Shown here: positions 33,819 through 47,108 of the stretch, piece by piece
Layout: each line of letters opens with the position of its first letter
Numbering within the stretch: the stretch's first letter is position 1
NCBI GenBank assembly: GCA_026008535.1
Contig: BRKX01000006.1
Coordinates: 7,710,501-7,774,500, forward strand
DNA from: Perilla frutescens
Lineage: Eukaryota; Streptophyta; Magnoliopsida; Lamiales; Lamiaceae
Direction: 5' to 3'
DNA: 64,000 bases
Notes under the pieces: model-generated
What the model saw: the letters and a program-made list of their open reading frames with translations, nothing else
Told to the model about the DNA's origin: nothing
Databases searched by the model: none
Program-made: the position numbers and the translations under genes

Positions 33819-36076
33819 TCAGCAGCGCGGCATATCCGGCGGCGGCGGCAGCATCTTCTCTTCCGGCCGTTTCCCGTCCCTCACGATGAACACCATCCCC
33901 ATTCCCCAGCTCACGTGACGCTCGAAATGGCAATGCATGAACCAAACTCCTGCAACGTGTATAATTAACATTAATTAATTACGCTCTGTGAATGTATTTT
34001 CTGAGTAAATATAACCAATGAATGAATTAATTAACTAACCTGGATTGTTAGCCTTAAATCTGATGGCCGTCCATCCATTTCTGGGAACTGCAATTGTTTC
34101 CATCAACGGCGGGTCGACGAGATTATAGTTAGCCGGATCTCTACTCCGGTTGAAATTACCGAACCCGGATCCGACAACGTAGAAACTGTATCCATGCAAA
34201 TGCATAGGATGATCAATACCGTTGGCCAGATTAGTCCCTTGGAAAACAAGCTCCACCGTGGAATTGAACTCCAGAATATTAACATCAGTTCCGTTTTGCG
34301 GCCTCGACAAATCTCTGGGTATAATAGCCTGCGTGTAATTAAAAGGAAATGGCGGATTATCGGGGAAATTAGACTGGTAAACCCCGTTAATCCTTCTGTA
34401 ATAGGCCTGAAGAATGTCGGTTTTCGGCAGCTGCATCGTCACGTTGTTCACACTCGCCAGCAGCCTCTCCGCGAACGGCCCCGCACACGAGTCGTTCGGG
34501 CACGGCCGGAGATTGATGGACAGAGTGAACAATAACGTGTCTGTAATGTTTTTAGGGACGTCGATGGGGTACTTGCTGTTCGCCAGACTGCGGAGCTGTG
34601 TCGTGAAGTTGTGCGACGCCGCCGTACTGTTGAACGGGGGGAAGGATGGCAGCGGCGGCGATGCCGGCGGAGTGTAGTTCCCGACGTACTCGAGGAATCC
34701 GGTGGTGGTGGTGTTGTCGAAATCTCCCCCGCTGGCGTACACTCGAGAAGCCATGAAGTAGCGGCTGGGGCGCTGGTTGGCTTCCAGCAGGAAATCGATG
34801 GTCTGACCGGGTGAAATCGCGATGTAATCGCTCCTCAACGGCTTCGTGTAGGCGCCGTCGGTGCCCACGACGGTGAAGTTGTGGTTCGCGATTCTGAAGA
34901 ACATTATGTTGTTCATCACCGCGTTAACCATTCTGATCAAGTAGGTTTTGCCGAACTCCACGCTCAACTTGTATGTATCTGATAATTTATTAATTAATTA
35001 ATTAAGTCTTTAGTAACTTCATCTTCATCTTCATCTTCATCTATCCATACAATTAAAAAAATAAATGTTCAATTTTCAGACAGTAATTAAACAAAAATTC
35101 ACCTGCACTCGAGCAATTATACAAAGCTCCGGGCTGACCGTTTATGAGGAAAGCGTCGGAAACCTCGGGATCGCCGCCGCTGCTAAGAAAATCCTCCATC
35201 ACTTCTTGCACATCAGCATTCCACCACTCCCCTGCATTCATTAATTAATTAATATTATAACATTCAAACTCGTAACAATCTTCAACACTCATAAAAAATA
35301 ATTAAATTAATTACGTCAATTATACATATATAAATAGACATACCTAGTAAGATGGGAACTTCAGCATGAGGCTTAGGGAAAGGGTAACTTTCCTTCCTAG
35401 GGGGCAAAATAACAAGTGCACCATAGACAGAAGCTCGGGACCATTCGCTGTGAGCGTGCCACCACAAAGTTCCTTCCTCGTCAGACAAGACAACACGTTG
35501 GCTGAACCTTGTCCCAGGGCTAATAGGGCACTGTGTGACAAACTCAGGGCCATCAGACCATGGATACCTCGGCATTTTCACTCCATGCCTAAAATGAATA
35601 AGCATAAGGTCAATACAATCATGCACAAGTAAAATGTAATGCCATATTATGATATAAACTATAACATTAATACCAATATATGTGGATTGAATATGTATAT
35701 ATTTTTACCAGTGGATGGTAATGTTATGGCCAGCAAGATTAATGACATCGACAATGACTAAATCGCCCCTTCTAGCATATATAGTTGGCCCAGGAAACTG
35801 TCCGTTTATCGTCAGCATGGTCTTGTTTGTGCATAGCCTCGTATGTGAAGAATTTCGAAGCTGCAACAAGTTATATTAATTTAGATTAATCAGCTGCTTC
35901 TTTTTTTGAAAAAAAAAAGGCCAATGTTTAATTATTGAATAAAAATATTAAAATGTCTGGCAATATACACTTACTTCAAACCTATAGCGACGAGTTAAAG
36001 CATGGCCTGGCGTTACGACTTGGAGCAAAATAATACCTAAGAAGCAGAGGGTGAAAAGCTTCGCAGCAGAAAACAT
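33819..36076 (-). CDS. Laccase B (multicopper oxidase), intact
   Basis: Secreted plant laccase, predicted 565 aa. Exons, right to left: 35975-36076, 35709-35860, 35344-35588, 35103-35231, 34040-34978, 33819-33949; all introns GT-AG, and exon sizes 102, 152, 245, 129, 939, 131 bp match the usual plant laccase pattern. The start is the first ATG after a TATA box and opens a hydrophobic signal peptide ending near GHA (residue 26). Copper ligands: HWHG, WWHAHS, HPMHLHG and HCHFERH with Met ten residues after the Cys as axial residue, which in the family goes with a lower redox potential than Leu or Phe. Many N-x-S/T sites suit an apoplastic glycoprotein. The family oxidises phenolics or monolignols in the wall; the subfamily number is not assigned. 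Exon 5 is markedly richer in GC than the surroundings. Confidence 0.93.
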
Positions 36077-36159
36077 GATCTTTTTTCTCTCTTTGTAATA
36101 TTTGTGAGTGTGTATCTAAATTTTTTCTTGTGTTGTTGGGATTGGAGCAAATTGTTTAG

Positions 36160-36167
36160 TATTTATA
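36160..36167 (-). promoter_or_regulatory. Candidate TATA box of laccase B
   Basis: TATAAATA on the minus strand, about 84 bp upstream of the ATG at 36076, followed by an A- and C-rich leader. The same octamer precedes laccase A. No tissue-specific element is claimed. Confidence 0.6.
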
Positions 36168-36784
36168 AGGATATGATTGTAGTTTATATCTTTTGACTTA
36201 TTAATATTGTCAATAAAGAAACGCGACGGCTACGCTTTTTTTCTTATTTTAATTTGGCACACGTTAATAATGGGTCATACTTTGCAGAGATATATGATGG
36301 TTGCCTGGACTTCTGTTTTTATGTTGGTCTTAATAATTTCAAAATTAATATCCGGAACTTGACTCAATTCAATGAAGAAATTTTCATAGAGCAAGTTGAT
36401 GAACATAAGAAAAAAAATATTATAAACTAGTCACACATGTATATAGACACAGATTAGTGGGGACCGATTTGCTTAAAACTATTACAACATGGTGATGGTG
36501 GTTGTAATGAAATTAAAGTTGCATATATTTTACGTTTAAATCTACATATCATTTTCATTAATTAATTATGTTAAAGTTATTAGTTTCTTGCTTGTATATG
36601 TTTTTTTTCCTTTCTTTTCTTTTCTATATATATTGTTGCATGTGAATGTATGGTTGTGTGACAAATAGGCTTATTTTAATTATTTCTATTTTTTTTAGAC
36701 TGCTAATAAGTTTGGACAGTATAAGATATACATATTAATTAACAAATTGATGGAGAGATCCCATGCAAGTGTGTCTTTTCACAC
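36168..36784. other. Upstream region of laccase B
   Basis: AT-rich; presumed promoter-proximal DNA. No further element recognised with confidence. Confidence 0.4.
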
Positions 36785-37184
36785 GATGAAATCGTCTATT
36801 ACACTAGTGGTGTAATACGTTTTTGTTCCATTAATTATTAAATTTATAATTTTATAATATATAATTTTTATAAAAATAAAACTTATTTAATTTTATAATT
36901 TTTAATTATGATTCATTCTTCTCAATGAGGATATATAGTTATTTTTAGTATTTAGTCATCATTTTTTGAATTAATAATTCATTTTTATGCTTGATTATTT
37001 CATAATTACAATTATAATTTTTTAATTAATTTTTTTTATTGATAAATGTCAATTAGGGTTCATTGTGTTATAACTAATTTTTATTTTTTACATGAAGTTA
37101 TATTATAAAATTTTAAATTTATTAGGTTATGTATGTAACACGAAGATGTCACACTGCACCACTAGTTCAATAAACAATTTCATC
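36785..37184. mobile_element. MITE with about 35-bp inverted ends
   Basis: The left end GATGAAATCGTCTATTACAC and the right end in reverse complement GATGAAATTGTTTATTGAAC continue together through TAGTGGTG. It is 400 bp, AT-rich inside, with no coding sequence. It sits about 700 bp upstream of the laccase B start codon. Confidence 0.7.
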
Positions 37185-37699
37185 CCATCTTTTCGTGCTA
37201 TGTTCATCTAGCGGGAAATTCGAATTTCATATGTACAATATGCATTTTTGTGTTTCATTATCAAATAAATAATTATTAACTAAAAACTAAAAATTAAATA
37301 TTAAAAAAATTATATACCCTAATTGGGTTGAATTAATGAACTATGTTAGTGCAATCGGTGTGCACTTGTTTAATTGTCATTTATTTTGACAAATCATGTG
37401 TTGTGTTAATCGTGGCCTTTGCAGTACTAAGCCACCACCTTTATATGTTGTGCTTTTCAAGGAACATTGAATCAATGTGTCAGACTTGAAGAGAATGTTG
37501 TTCTTTGTGTTGATTCTGAAGATGTCCCTAACCGTTTATTTAATTTATGACAATTTCATTTTGTGGAACAAATCATGTGCTTCCGATTCTTTGGGAATCA
37601 AGCTAGGTTTTTTACTGCCACTTTTGCAGATATTTATTTAAGATTCACCCTAATCATCAAAGGAAGATTCTCGCTCGAAAAGACAACAAATCTCACTTT

Positions 37700-38083
37700 A
37701 GATCCTCTAGTTCTAATTTGCTTGTATCAACCGTGTACCAAATATCAAAATTATTACGTCTTATTTTATTTTTTCTTCAATTTTAACTTCTTTAGCTTTA
37801 GTATAATTTTACAATTTTATTTAGGGTTTATTCCATCCAATTAAGGTTTGTAATTATTTTTTAATATTTTCATTTTCATTTTTTAATTAATATAATTGAT
37901 TTTTGGAGTTTATTATTCCAAAACTTAAGGTATACAATTTTTTAGTATTTTAAATTTTAGCAATAAATTTAATTATGATTAGCTTTAATATAATAAATTT
38001 TATTTTTACAAAAAATATTATTAACAATATATAATTTTAATATTCGCACAAGGTTTGCACACAAAGTTGGGATTAGAGGATCT
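37700..38083. mobile_element. Palindromic MITE, family member 1
   Basis: The left end AGATCCTCTAGTTCTAATTT and the right end in reverse complement AGATCCTCTAATCCCAACTT match. The left interior has TTTTCTTCAATTTTAACTTC and TTTAGTATAATTTTACAATT, also found in the 40.4-kb member. It may interrupt an older degraded LTR-like sequence (about 37400-38620), judged only from its texture. Confidence 0.65.
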
Positions 38084-39381
38084 CTATTCAACAAATCCTA
38101 TCAACATGGAATCAAGATTTATAAGGAAATAACTTGAAGAAGAAAGGCAGTTCGAGCTCCTATATGAAGGCCATTCAATTGTTATTGAATGGTGTGCTTA
38201 CTAAATATTTTTTACAATCTCTATGTGTCTTGAGTTCTAATATTTGATAGGATTTTATTTTGTCTATTAGTGTTGTTCATCATCGCGTTCAACGTGAAGT
38301 TCCAGTAGTTTAGTTTGTCTAGGACAACTTGACAAACATTTAAGGCCGGGTACGTAACTGCTACTGAAGATCGTGATCTCACGGAAGTTAAAAGAGAGAT
38401 CAAGTGTGAGCACTTGGGACGTAGGAGCGTCGTACGTTTTCAATTCATTGAAAAATGAGTAGTGTTCGAAAAGGTGTTCGGATAGGTAGTCCTATTATAC
38501 AAATCTTTTATCGAAACTAATTTTGAAGGGGTGGGTTTGTTTTCTACTAGGTGAGGCACCCAGAGTAAGTGTGTTCACTGAACTGAATTCGCATATCATG
38601 TGTCACTTATGCTTCATTTATTTATGTTCTTATTCTCTGCAAAGATCATATATTAATCGAATGTCATAAAGAACAACACGATATAAATAGTACACTGATT
38701 TTGTTTTCTCAAACCCTAATTAATAATTTTATAATTTAACTAAAGCATAATAAATTTAAATTTGAAAAAGTGGAAGAAAAATTGTTAAATGTGATGATGA
38801 AATACCACTTGTGTAATCTATAAATCCATGCGTGTTCGACCGTTCTTGAAATTCAATCATCAAATATACCAAGGGAAAAAGGATTTAAAAATTTCAGTTG
38901 TTAGAAATTTTATGTAATTTTCCAGCTGATGTCTCTGCATTAAAAGCGATTCATTAATTATTATTCTTTCGAGAAGAAAACGAAGCTGATTGTGTTAATT
39001 AATATTGATCGAATCCAAAAATATGAAAATTGCGGATTCATATTTGAATCATTCAAATTATATAGTGGTTAGGAAATTAAAGCACTCTTCTATATATCAC
39101 TTTCACCAAATTTAAAGTCAAATTAAAAGGACGTAAATACAGCTGGTTATTTAACATTTACTAAAAACGCCATACCAAAATTTTTTTTATCTTTTTTAGG
39201 GGAAAAATGCCAAAGCACGTTGAAATAATATTTTACACATTTTTTCTGACTTTCTTAGAATTGGATTTTGGAAAATGATGATTTTTTAAAAAGAAATTAT
39301 TCTAAAATTGTGTTAAAGATCGAGTAGGTACAATGAAACTGGGTACCGGCTGCTACGAATGACTTCCCTCCAGCAGCCATG
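38084..39381. other. Spacer, possible old LTR debris
   Basis: The stretch 38100-38620 has balanced composition and phrases such as GAGCACTTGGGACGTAGGAG that resemble a Copia LTR's U5, but no boundaries or duplication could be found. The rest is AT-rich. No gene. Confidence 0.3.
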
Positions 39382-39786
39382 AAAAAAGGGACAAATTGCA
39401 ATGTGAACCCTATATTTTGGATTATTTAAAAGAAAATCACAAACCAAAACTATAAACTATTAATAAAATAGTACTTGATTTTTTATTTTTTTTGCAAATT
39501 TAACCCAGCATATTTGTCGATCCCAGAAATCCCATTTGGCACGCCGATGCACATAAATAAAATTGCTTGGAAATAAATAATTATATCGAACCTTCATCAT
39601 TTTTTAAAATTTTGCTTAAGCAAATGATTCGATTTCAGTTTTGATTTGACATGTAATTATTATTTTCAGTATATATACATGCATCTAACATGCCACTTGA
39701 GATTTTGGACACTCAAAAATAAATCACGGGATAAATTTACAATATTTTTGAAAGAATGGTCTCAAAGTGCAATTTGTCCAAAAAAG
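39382..39786. mobile_element. Inverted-repeat element with GGACAAATTGCA ends
   Basis: AAAAAAGGGACAAATTGCAA on the left is matched by TTTTTTGGACAAATTGCACT on the right in reverse complement, then GTGAACC against TGAGACC. About 400 bp, non-coding. The motif resembles the GGGTAAATTACA ends of the 52.2-kb element. Confidence 0.6.
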
Positions 39787-40390
39787 TATCAACTCTTGGC
39801 TTTGTCTTATTTATTTATTACAATATAACCCCTCTACCAAAATAATAATAATAATTCTTGCTTATCACATGTCTTTTGTCCCAAGTAATAATAAGAAAGT
39901 TCCATCACTTCCACTCATTGTTTCTCGCTAGCCCAACATTATTTAATTGTTAACTTAATTAGTTGTTTCAAGCAAATAAAAAAAAAATGTCTGTGGTTCA
40001 TCCATCGTCGACCTAATATTTTTGGTTCTAATTAACACCAATTGATGAAGTAATGATAATATTAACTATGCACATGCATTTTGCGTTATCAATGAAAAAG
40101 AAAAATAAAAAAGAATATATATAATCAATACCATTTGAAATAGAGGGATTTTGATAGTAGATAGTATATTTTTTGGTTTACATCTAAAATTTTGATATAT
40201 GTTCATTGATTCGTAAAAAAATGTCCTAATTAATCCTAGAATAAACAGTAAAGCTGTTACACTGTCATCCCTCAATTTATTAATTTAGCAGCACTATTAT
40301 AAGTCTACGTTATGAGCTGAAAGGAGCTTTAAATTTAAATATATTAATTTCCTTAATCAAAATTGAACCAATCATGAGATAATAGCACTT

Positions 40391-40832
40391 GAAATCCTCT
40401 AGTCTCAACTTGTGTATGCCAACTCTCAAGATTATTACTTTTTTTTTTCATTTTTTTCTTCAATTTTAATTTCTTTAGGTTTAGTATAATTTTACAATTT
40501 TATTTGTGTGCCAACCATATGCCAATATTAAAACTATATATTGTTTATAAAAAATAAAATTTATTATATTATAACTAAACACAATTAATATTTATTGCTA
40601 AAAAATTAAATTTAAAAAAATTAATACCCTAAGTTTGGAATAATCAACCCTAAAAATCAATTATATTAACTAAAAATAATTATAAACTCTAATTGGATGA
40701 AATAAACTCTAAATAATAATAAAAAATTATACTAAACCAAAAGAAATTAAAATTAAATAAAAAATGAAAAAAATGTAATAATTTTGAGGTTTAATAAATG
40801 GTTGACACACACAAATTGAAATTAGAAAATCG
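40391..40832. mobile_element. Palindromic MITE, family member 2
   Basis: The ends GAAATCCTCTAGTCTCAACT and, reverse complemented, GATTTTCTAATTTCAATTTG agree, and the inverted similarity reaches well inside (AATTTCTTTAGGTTTAGTAT on the left against its complement near 40730). The whole element can fold into one long hairpin. It shares interior words with the 37.7-kb copy. Confidence 0.65.
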
Positions 40833-41515
40833 CAATAGTGACGATTAATTATAAATTTAATCTGTATCCACTAACTCTAGGTGGCGGCAGAGAGAGCGAG
40901 AATCTTATGCGCTGCAAAAGTTGAACTGCCAAACAGGACTATTCCTTTTTTTGTTAGAACAAAAAAAAACAAAAACAAAAAACTAAAACAAATGAAAACA
41001 ATCAAATGACATGGAATTTTTGTTGAATTCCTTTAGCAGCCTTTGACGATTATACATACATACATATATATATAGCTTTTTGCACGTGCCACTCGGAAGT
41101 AACTTCACCCTTGATTGATTTTACAAAATTAGGTTATGTAATAATTTATTACATAATAATTTCATGATTATTATTCGTCAATACCCGATCATCTACCTTT
41201 TATATGTATAGTGATGGTGTGTATATACAGCTCACGTAAACTAAATCACTAATTAATAACTTAAGGCATAAAAAATGACGAAATATCCTTCAAAGAAATG
41301 CTTGAATGTCAAATAAATTAGCTTCATTAGTTTTATGGCATGTCTTGTTAATTAATATTGCAATCGGCATTATTCTATTTTCTTTACCCATTCCCGTATT
41401 GTTTGGAATATATAAATATAAATTGTAATTGATTTTCATTTGGGAAGTGTTAATTTCACTCTCTTTAAACTTAAACCCCTAACTCGATTGAATATTTAAC
41501 TATTTGGCCTCGTTA

Positions 41516-41981
41516 GGTTAACAGTGATTCTTGTCTTAGAGAGTAAATATAATTTCTTATTTTAAATTTCTGTTTTGGTTCAATTTTTGATAATTTTGAA
41601 AAGTAATCATATTCTTCAAAATAATGAAACTAATACAACTTTTCTGGATTTAGAATACATACTTAGAGTCTTAGAGTAGGTATTTTGATTACTTATATCC
41701 AGGAATGTCGTGCAAGACAATTTTATTATTCAATTTTTCATCTATTATTTATATAAATTATATTAAAATTAGATTTATAATTTTTTCAAAAAATGAAAAT
41801 TTTGAAAATATTTTTTATTTTAATTTTTTTTTGTAGATCATTGTTAGTTTTAGATTAGAAAGTTTTAACTTTAAAAAAATGAAAAATTGAAAAAAAACGA
41901 CTAAAATTCGATTATTATTGCATCAACTCAATTTTAGAATCAACAAAATTTGGCATAAGTAACACGTTGCCAAATGATCGC
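41516..41981. mobile_element. Possible MITE with GGCCTCGTTAGG ends
   Basis: The left end GGCCTCGTTAGGTTAACAG is weakly similar to the right end in reverse complement (GCGATCATTTGGCAACGTG) and to the ends of the 14.7-kb element. AT-rich interior, no coding sequence. Confidence 0.35.
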
Positions 41982-44458
41982 TACCAAAAAATATATATAC
42001 ATAATATAGTTACTTTTGTAATTAATGCAATCTTTTTTTTTTATAATTAAGGTTTGCATTATATATTTTCTTAATTATTGATTTATCTTTTTTCTTAGAT
42101 ATTTTCTTAATTGTTAATTTATTTTATTTTTTTGAATTGGAGAAGAAGAATGATGATCGAATTTCGATCTCTCACCATAAAATGAGTAAAGAATACCACT
42201 AGACTACAAATCTACAATATTTTTAATTTATCTTAATAAATATACGTTTGACATTTTATTTTCTACTTGATTAATTTGAATCAAAATACTAAAAATGAGA
42301 AAACTGATAATTTTCTTATTATGTTCCAAATATATGATAAATAATATGTTAGTATTCAATTTCAGCTAAGAATCTCACATTGCTAAAAATTATATTTTTA
42401 GACAACTTTATTTTTCTGCCAACCAAATTAGCCCTGTAAGACATATTTACAATTCAGGCATATTATATATTATATTTATCAAAAGATAATATTCAGAGGG
42501 CAGGTTTCATGTACATCGGATGTACATAAAGTCTTAAATTAGATGGAAAAAAATATCATTTATAATACTGAAAAATATCACTTCTAGTATTAAAAACTAA
42601 CACGTTTATCTTAAATCAAAAGAACGGTGATATTTTTTTAATTATTACTAACTACATTTTTTGAATTGAAAATATTATCAATTCTAATTAAGTTCTAATA
42701 CTAAAAAATATTACTTCTAATAAAAAAATATTGTAAATTTATGTGTGACGGTCAGACCGTATTTAATAAAGTATGATATGATGTAAGATTTTGCCATCTT
42801 TTTCAGAAAGTATTCTCGAAATTATCTTATATTATTTTGAATGAATTAAATTAAAATCAAGTCACTATTTATAATCTAATTGAAATAAGATTGTGAACTA
42901 GATGATCTTTAACTGTCGTAAAACACGAATTGAAGATACAACCGAACGACGTCTGCTATAAACTTTGGTACACTATTTTTAAGGCTTGCCCAACAAAGAG
43001 ACCCTACATTTGTCATTAACACTTAACACGATATTTAATCTTGATAAATATATAGTTTATAAGAAAAATATTGATAATTATGGATTGCCTACCCCCTAAG
43101 AAATTATTCCCTTTTTGCGCGTGGGCTGAAGCATACATTGACATGTTCCATTAATTATTACAATTTGCCTACTCATATTCTAAATTTTGACAACTAATTA
43201 ATATTTAAGTATTTTACTGATCCATAGATTATGATCAATTGGATTAAATGAGCTTTCATTTATGAGTCCCGTGATTGCTGTAAGGGATGTAAAATCTTAT
43301 ATCTATAGCTTTTCAAACTTGTCTTAATTTTTCAGTTTTAAAATTATTTTTGTAATTCAATAAGAGGAGTTCAAACAATTTAATTTAAATCCAATACAAG
43401 ACAAACTCAAATAATGTAATCCATCTGGACATCTTTTGTTTTTCACTTATTATTATTATCAAGCTGAAATTGTGTAGCTGTAAATTATTTTAAAATGAAA
43501 AGGTATAATATTTATGGTGTTTCAAGTATTATATATGTTTAATCAATTTGAAGCGAACTGTTAAAGATCCGAATATAAGGAAAATTGAGTATCGAAAATC
43601 TTTTTATTGTTTACCTAATTGCAGCTCTTTTTTCCTTTTGAAAAGTATTCCTATATTAATTACAGGACTTACTATTGCAAACAGTCAATTTACGCGCTCC
43701 ATTAATCATATTTTATATTAAAACGAACTTTCGATTAAAATAATAAAATCAAATGACCATGAAAAAGAAGAAGAAAGAACCCCCCGACGTGTGGAAAATC
43801 ATGAACTACAGATAATTAAATTTTTTAAAAAAATGCATAAATATTCATTGTGGATAATGAAAGTATCATTTGAGATATTCTATATAAAGATGTTATTTTA
43901 AAATATTCATTTAAATAATTATTGAAAATAGTTTGTTTGCAGGTGCTCTTTATTGCTCCAAACAAAACTACGCTTGGTTGAAACTTGAAAGGAAAGTTAT
44001 TTTTATATGACTTTCCAATTTCACAAAAGTTGTTCCAAAAAGATTTAATTTTTAATAAAAGTTAGGAATTTCCAACCATTACGCAAAGCACTCTCATCCA
44101 AAACATTAAACATGATTGCAATTACCTAAGAGAGAGCAAATGACAAAATCACCAAATCAAGGGCAATGCCCAATGGTCTTCATGTTTCTAAATCTATACA
44201 CACCAAAATTTATGGACGATACAAATGAATAAATTACATAATAATAAACAGACCTTGATCACGATCAGTTTCCCTCACAAAAACTATGACACTGAAAAAT
44301 GATGCAACATGAAAAAATAAATAAGAAAAAAAAAGAAAAACTAGAGAGAGAGAGAGAGAGGTTGTAAGATGTAACATGAAAAAGTAGCAGTGAAACTACC
44401 ACATTTGATGAACAGTTAGTTCCCTAAAGAAACAGCAGCAGCAGCATCTAGTAATTGA
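41982..44458. other. AT-rich intergenic region
   Basis: Includes 42500-42770 with TATCATT/TATCACT words and a TGTACATCGGATGTACA palindrome (42509-42525). The last 250 bp are probably the 3' untranslated region of the ARM/TPR gene; a GA microsatellite lies at about 44344-44362. No other gene. Confidence 0.45.
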
Positions 44459-47106
44459 TTATGCTTCATCCTCAGAGAGCTGCAATTTGTAACCTTGATT
44501 CATGTCTGCATCATTTCCAAGCAAGATTTCAGTGCATAAGCCTCAAGAGAAGGAAAAAAAACTATTACATTTCAAGCCTCAACTAGCGTATTCAACGATA
44601 TAAAAATCAGATAAATACACATCACAAGTTTCATGATGGATTAATACTACAAAAACAGAGTATAACATTGTCTTTCTTGGCTTAGGCTTTCAGATTTAAA
44701 TTGAAAATAGGATTCATCATTATATGAGGTAGAAGCCACTTGCATCAGCATGCATGAGTTTATTTAGACCACATCAATTTCAAGTTTATATAAACTAATT
44801 CCCCCACCTATAAAAAATATTCAGGGAAGTGGTTGGAGTGAAATACCTTTCTTTGAAGCTTTAGTGAGCCTATCTTTTCTCCCAATTTCGTTCTTCCAGT
44901 TGTCAGCCATTCCGTCTTTTTCATCATCTCCTATATCGCTTTCGCTTGCCGTTTCCCATTCAGAATCATCAGTCTCTTGGTTGCAAATATCACCAGCAGC
45001 ACCTTCGCAGTGGACACCTCCATGTTTAGCAGCAGCCTCTTTAAATAACCAAGCTGCACGCATCTGTTTCTTAACAAATCGCTCAGCATACTCTGGAACC
45101 TTGTTTTGCCTCGAGGGCATATCAGGATCAGTTGATTGTGAGCACTCATTTATGTACAGAATAGCATCTAACAAGCTCTCTTTTGCTAATCCAAGCATGT
45201 CATAGGCTTGCGCTCGTCTCCACAAACTTTTTGCATGAAGATTAACTGGATTTTGAAGACAAAGTGCTCGGGTAGCATCACTTATAGCAGCCATGGGTTG
45301 TTGCAGTAAGAGATTACACTGGGCTCGATTACTGTACAAGACTATCCTTTCTTTTTTAGACCTGACTGGGCACAAAGCCAATGCTTCTGCATACTTCAAA
45401 GCAGCACCAGAAATGTCTCCTGATGAAAACAAAGAATTTCCTTCTAATTTAACCACTAATGCAGCTGCCTGTTTGATATGAAGATCCTCTTTCGGCATAT
45501 TCTTTTCCCATTTTAATCTTTCTCGAGAATTTAGCAACTCCTCAACCTGTTCTTTTGCACAGCTACTGATTGAATTTCGGCCTATCCCAGGTGTCTGAAT
45601 ACAGTCTTCAAGAACGTTAACAATTGAATCTCCAAGTTTCTTGTGCTCCCCTAATGTAGTTATTTCCGCCAGGTCAAGTAGTGCAGGCAGGGCTGTATCA
45701 ATCACCTGCAAAACAGTTTTGCAAAACAAACATAGCTGTGACATTGCTTCTAATTCTCTCTTTCTTTCTGTAGCAAAATGAAACAAATAGCGCAGTTGAC
45801 ATTTTCAGTTCGCACACTAAAGAAACTGATTGTAAATTAACCATATAAAGTTAAACATAGTTACTATTAGTTCCAACTTCCAATCACAATAATTTGGCAC
45901 AAATCTCACATCAGTTGAAATCAGCATACATATCATTCCATTCATAAGGCTATATTTGTATTTAATTAGAAAACTGTTTTAACGCAAAAAAATGGTACAG
46001 CATGTAAATCAACCATACAACATTTGTAGTACAAATAGCTGCAATAATGTTGTCACATTGTAAAAGGAACATTTCATCAAGAAAGACCACACAACATAGA
46101 AAAGTGCAGGTAGCAGTACTCAGATAGGAACAATTACCTTATGGCAGGTACTTGAATCTTGAAGCAACCAAAGTAGACAGTCGATCGCCATATATTGCCA
46201 GTCATCTGATGATCGTGCTATATTACACAGTGCATCTATAATACCAGGACAGCTAGCCACTGGACCCCTACCCAGCTTATGGTGACAAATTGTCCGTAGT
46301 AATCCAATACCAGCAGGTGAATTTTCATTAACTAGTCCCCCCCACATTCCAGGAAGCTTTACTAAAAATTCTGGTTTGCATATAGTAGGAAGAAATTCAG
46401 GTTTAAAAGCAAAGCAATTGATGAGCTGAAGAGACCAGCACTGAAGCTGACTAGCCCATTCCTCAGACTTCCTTGACTCCAATTCAACACCACCCATGCC
46501 ACGCGTAAGAAGATCACAATGATAACTAAGCCTCCTGTCAACATACTGGTAAAAGTGGGTGTAAACAATTTCTAGTGAACTCACTGCCAGCTGCATGGCA
46601 AGCTCCAAGATCTCCCCATGGCTAGCTAGAGCAGGGAAGGTGCTGGCATATGTAGCTAAGTGACCTAGAGCTCGTACTGCCACTCTTTGCTCAACCCAAG
46701 TTAACCTTCCTCTCAGAAGTTCAACCAATGCTGGGATAACCCCAGCATGCACAGACATTTCAGCAAACTCTTCCATGTTCATAGTGTATGATCCGATTAT
46801 ATGTGCTGCGTAGTAAGGTATGTATATATTCTGGTCATGAGACAACCAACGGCGATTCTTTAGGCCCTTCCAGATGAGTGCTGCCATGCATTCAAAAATT
46901 CCAAGCTCAATGAACTCAGGATCATTAGGATGTGCCATTGCTGTATTCCAAAGGCCACTGATTGGAAGAACTTGACCATCATCATCCTGAGAAGGAAGTT
47001 CTCGGAAGAATTTTAATACACTTGCTCTGCGCTTGCTTGGGTTTCCTTCCTTCATTACACAGAAGAAGCAGCCAGGATATGGACAGTCGGTCGGTAGTTT
47101 ATCCAT
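44459..47106 (-). CDS. ARM-repeat / TPR-repeat protein
   Basis: Predicted 624 aa. Coding exons, right to left: 46138-47106 (323 codons), 44847-45705, 44459-44505, with GT-AG introns; the ATG lies two bases after the acceptor of a leader intron. The N-terminus has a Cys cluster (CPYPGCFFC). Residues about 60-323 form helical ARM-like repeats (HAGVIPALVELLRG and VRALGHLATYA are typical). Residues about 401-513 are three TPR motifs (KLEGNSLFSSGD, YSNRAQCNLLL, LWRRAQAYDML). An acidic stretch (about 567-588, DDSEWETASES) and a basic patch precede the short tail encoded by the last exon. It resembles a conserved plant ARM-repeat/TPR-like class of unknown role; a co-chaperone or scaffold function is inference. 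Intact, without internal stops. Confidence 0.88.
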
Positions 47107-47108
47107 GC

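Noticed and set aside
34194..34814. Plus-strand open frames opposite laccase B
   Set aside because: Antisense shadows of GC-rich exon 5; no domain and no promoter.
37400..38620. Complete Copia LTR
   Set aside because: Texture is suggestive but I found no TG...CA boundaries or target duplication, so only possible debris is noted.
44864..45205. 113-codon plus-strand frame
   Set aside because: Antisense to the TPR exon of the ARM/TPR gene, which has consistent splice sites.
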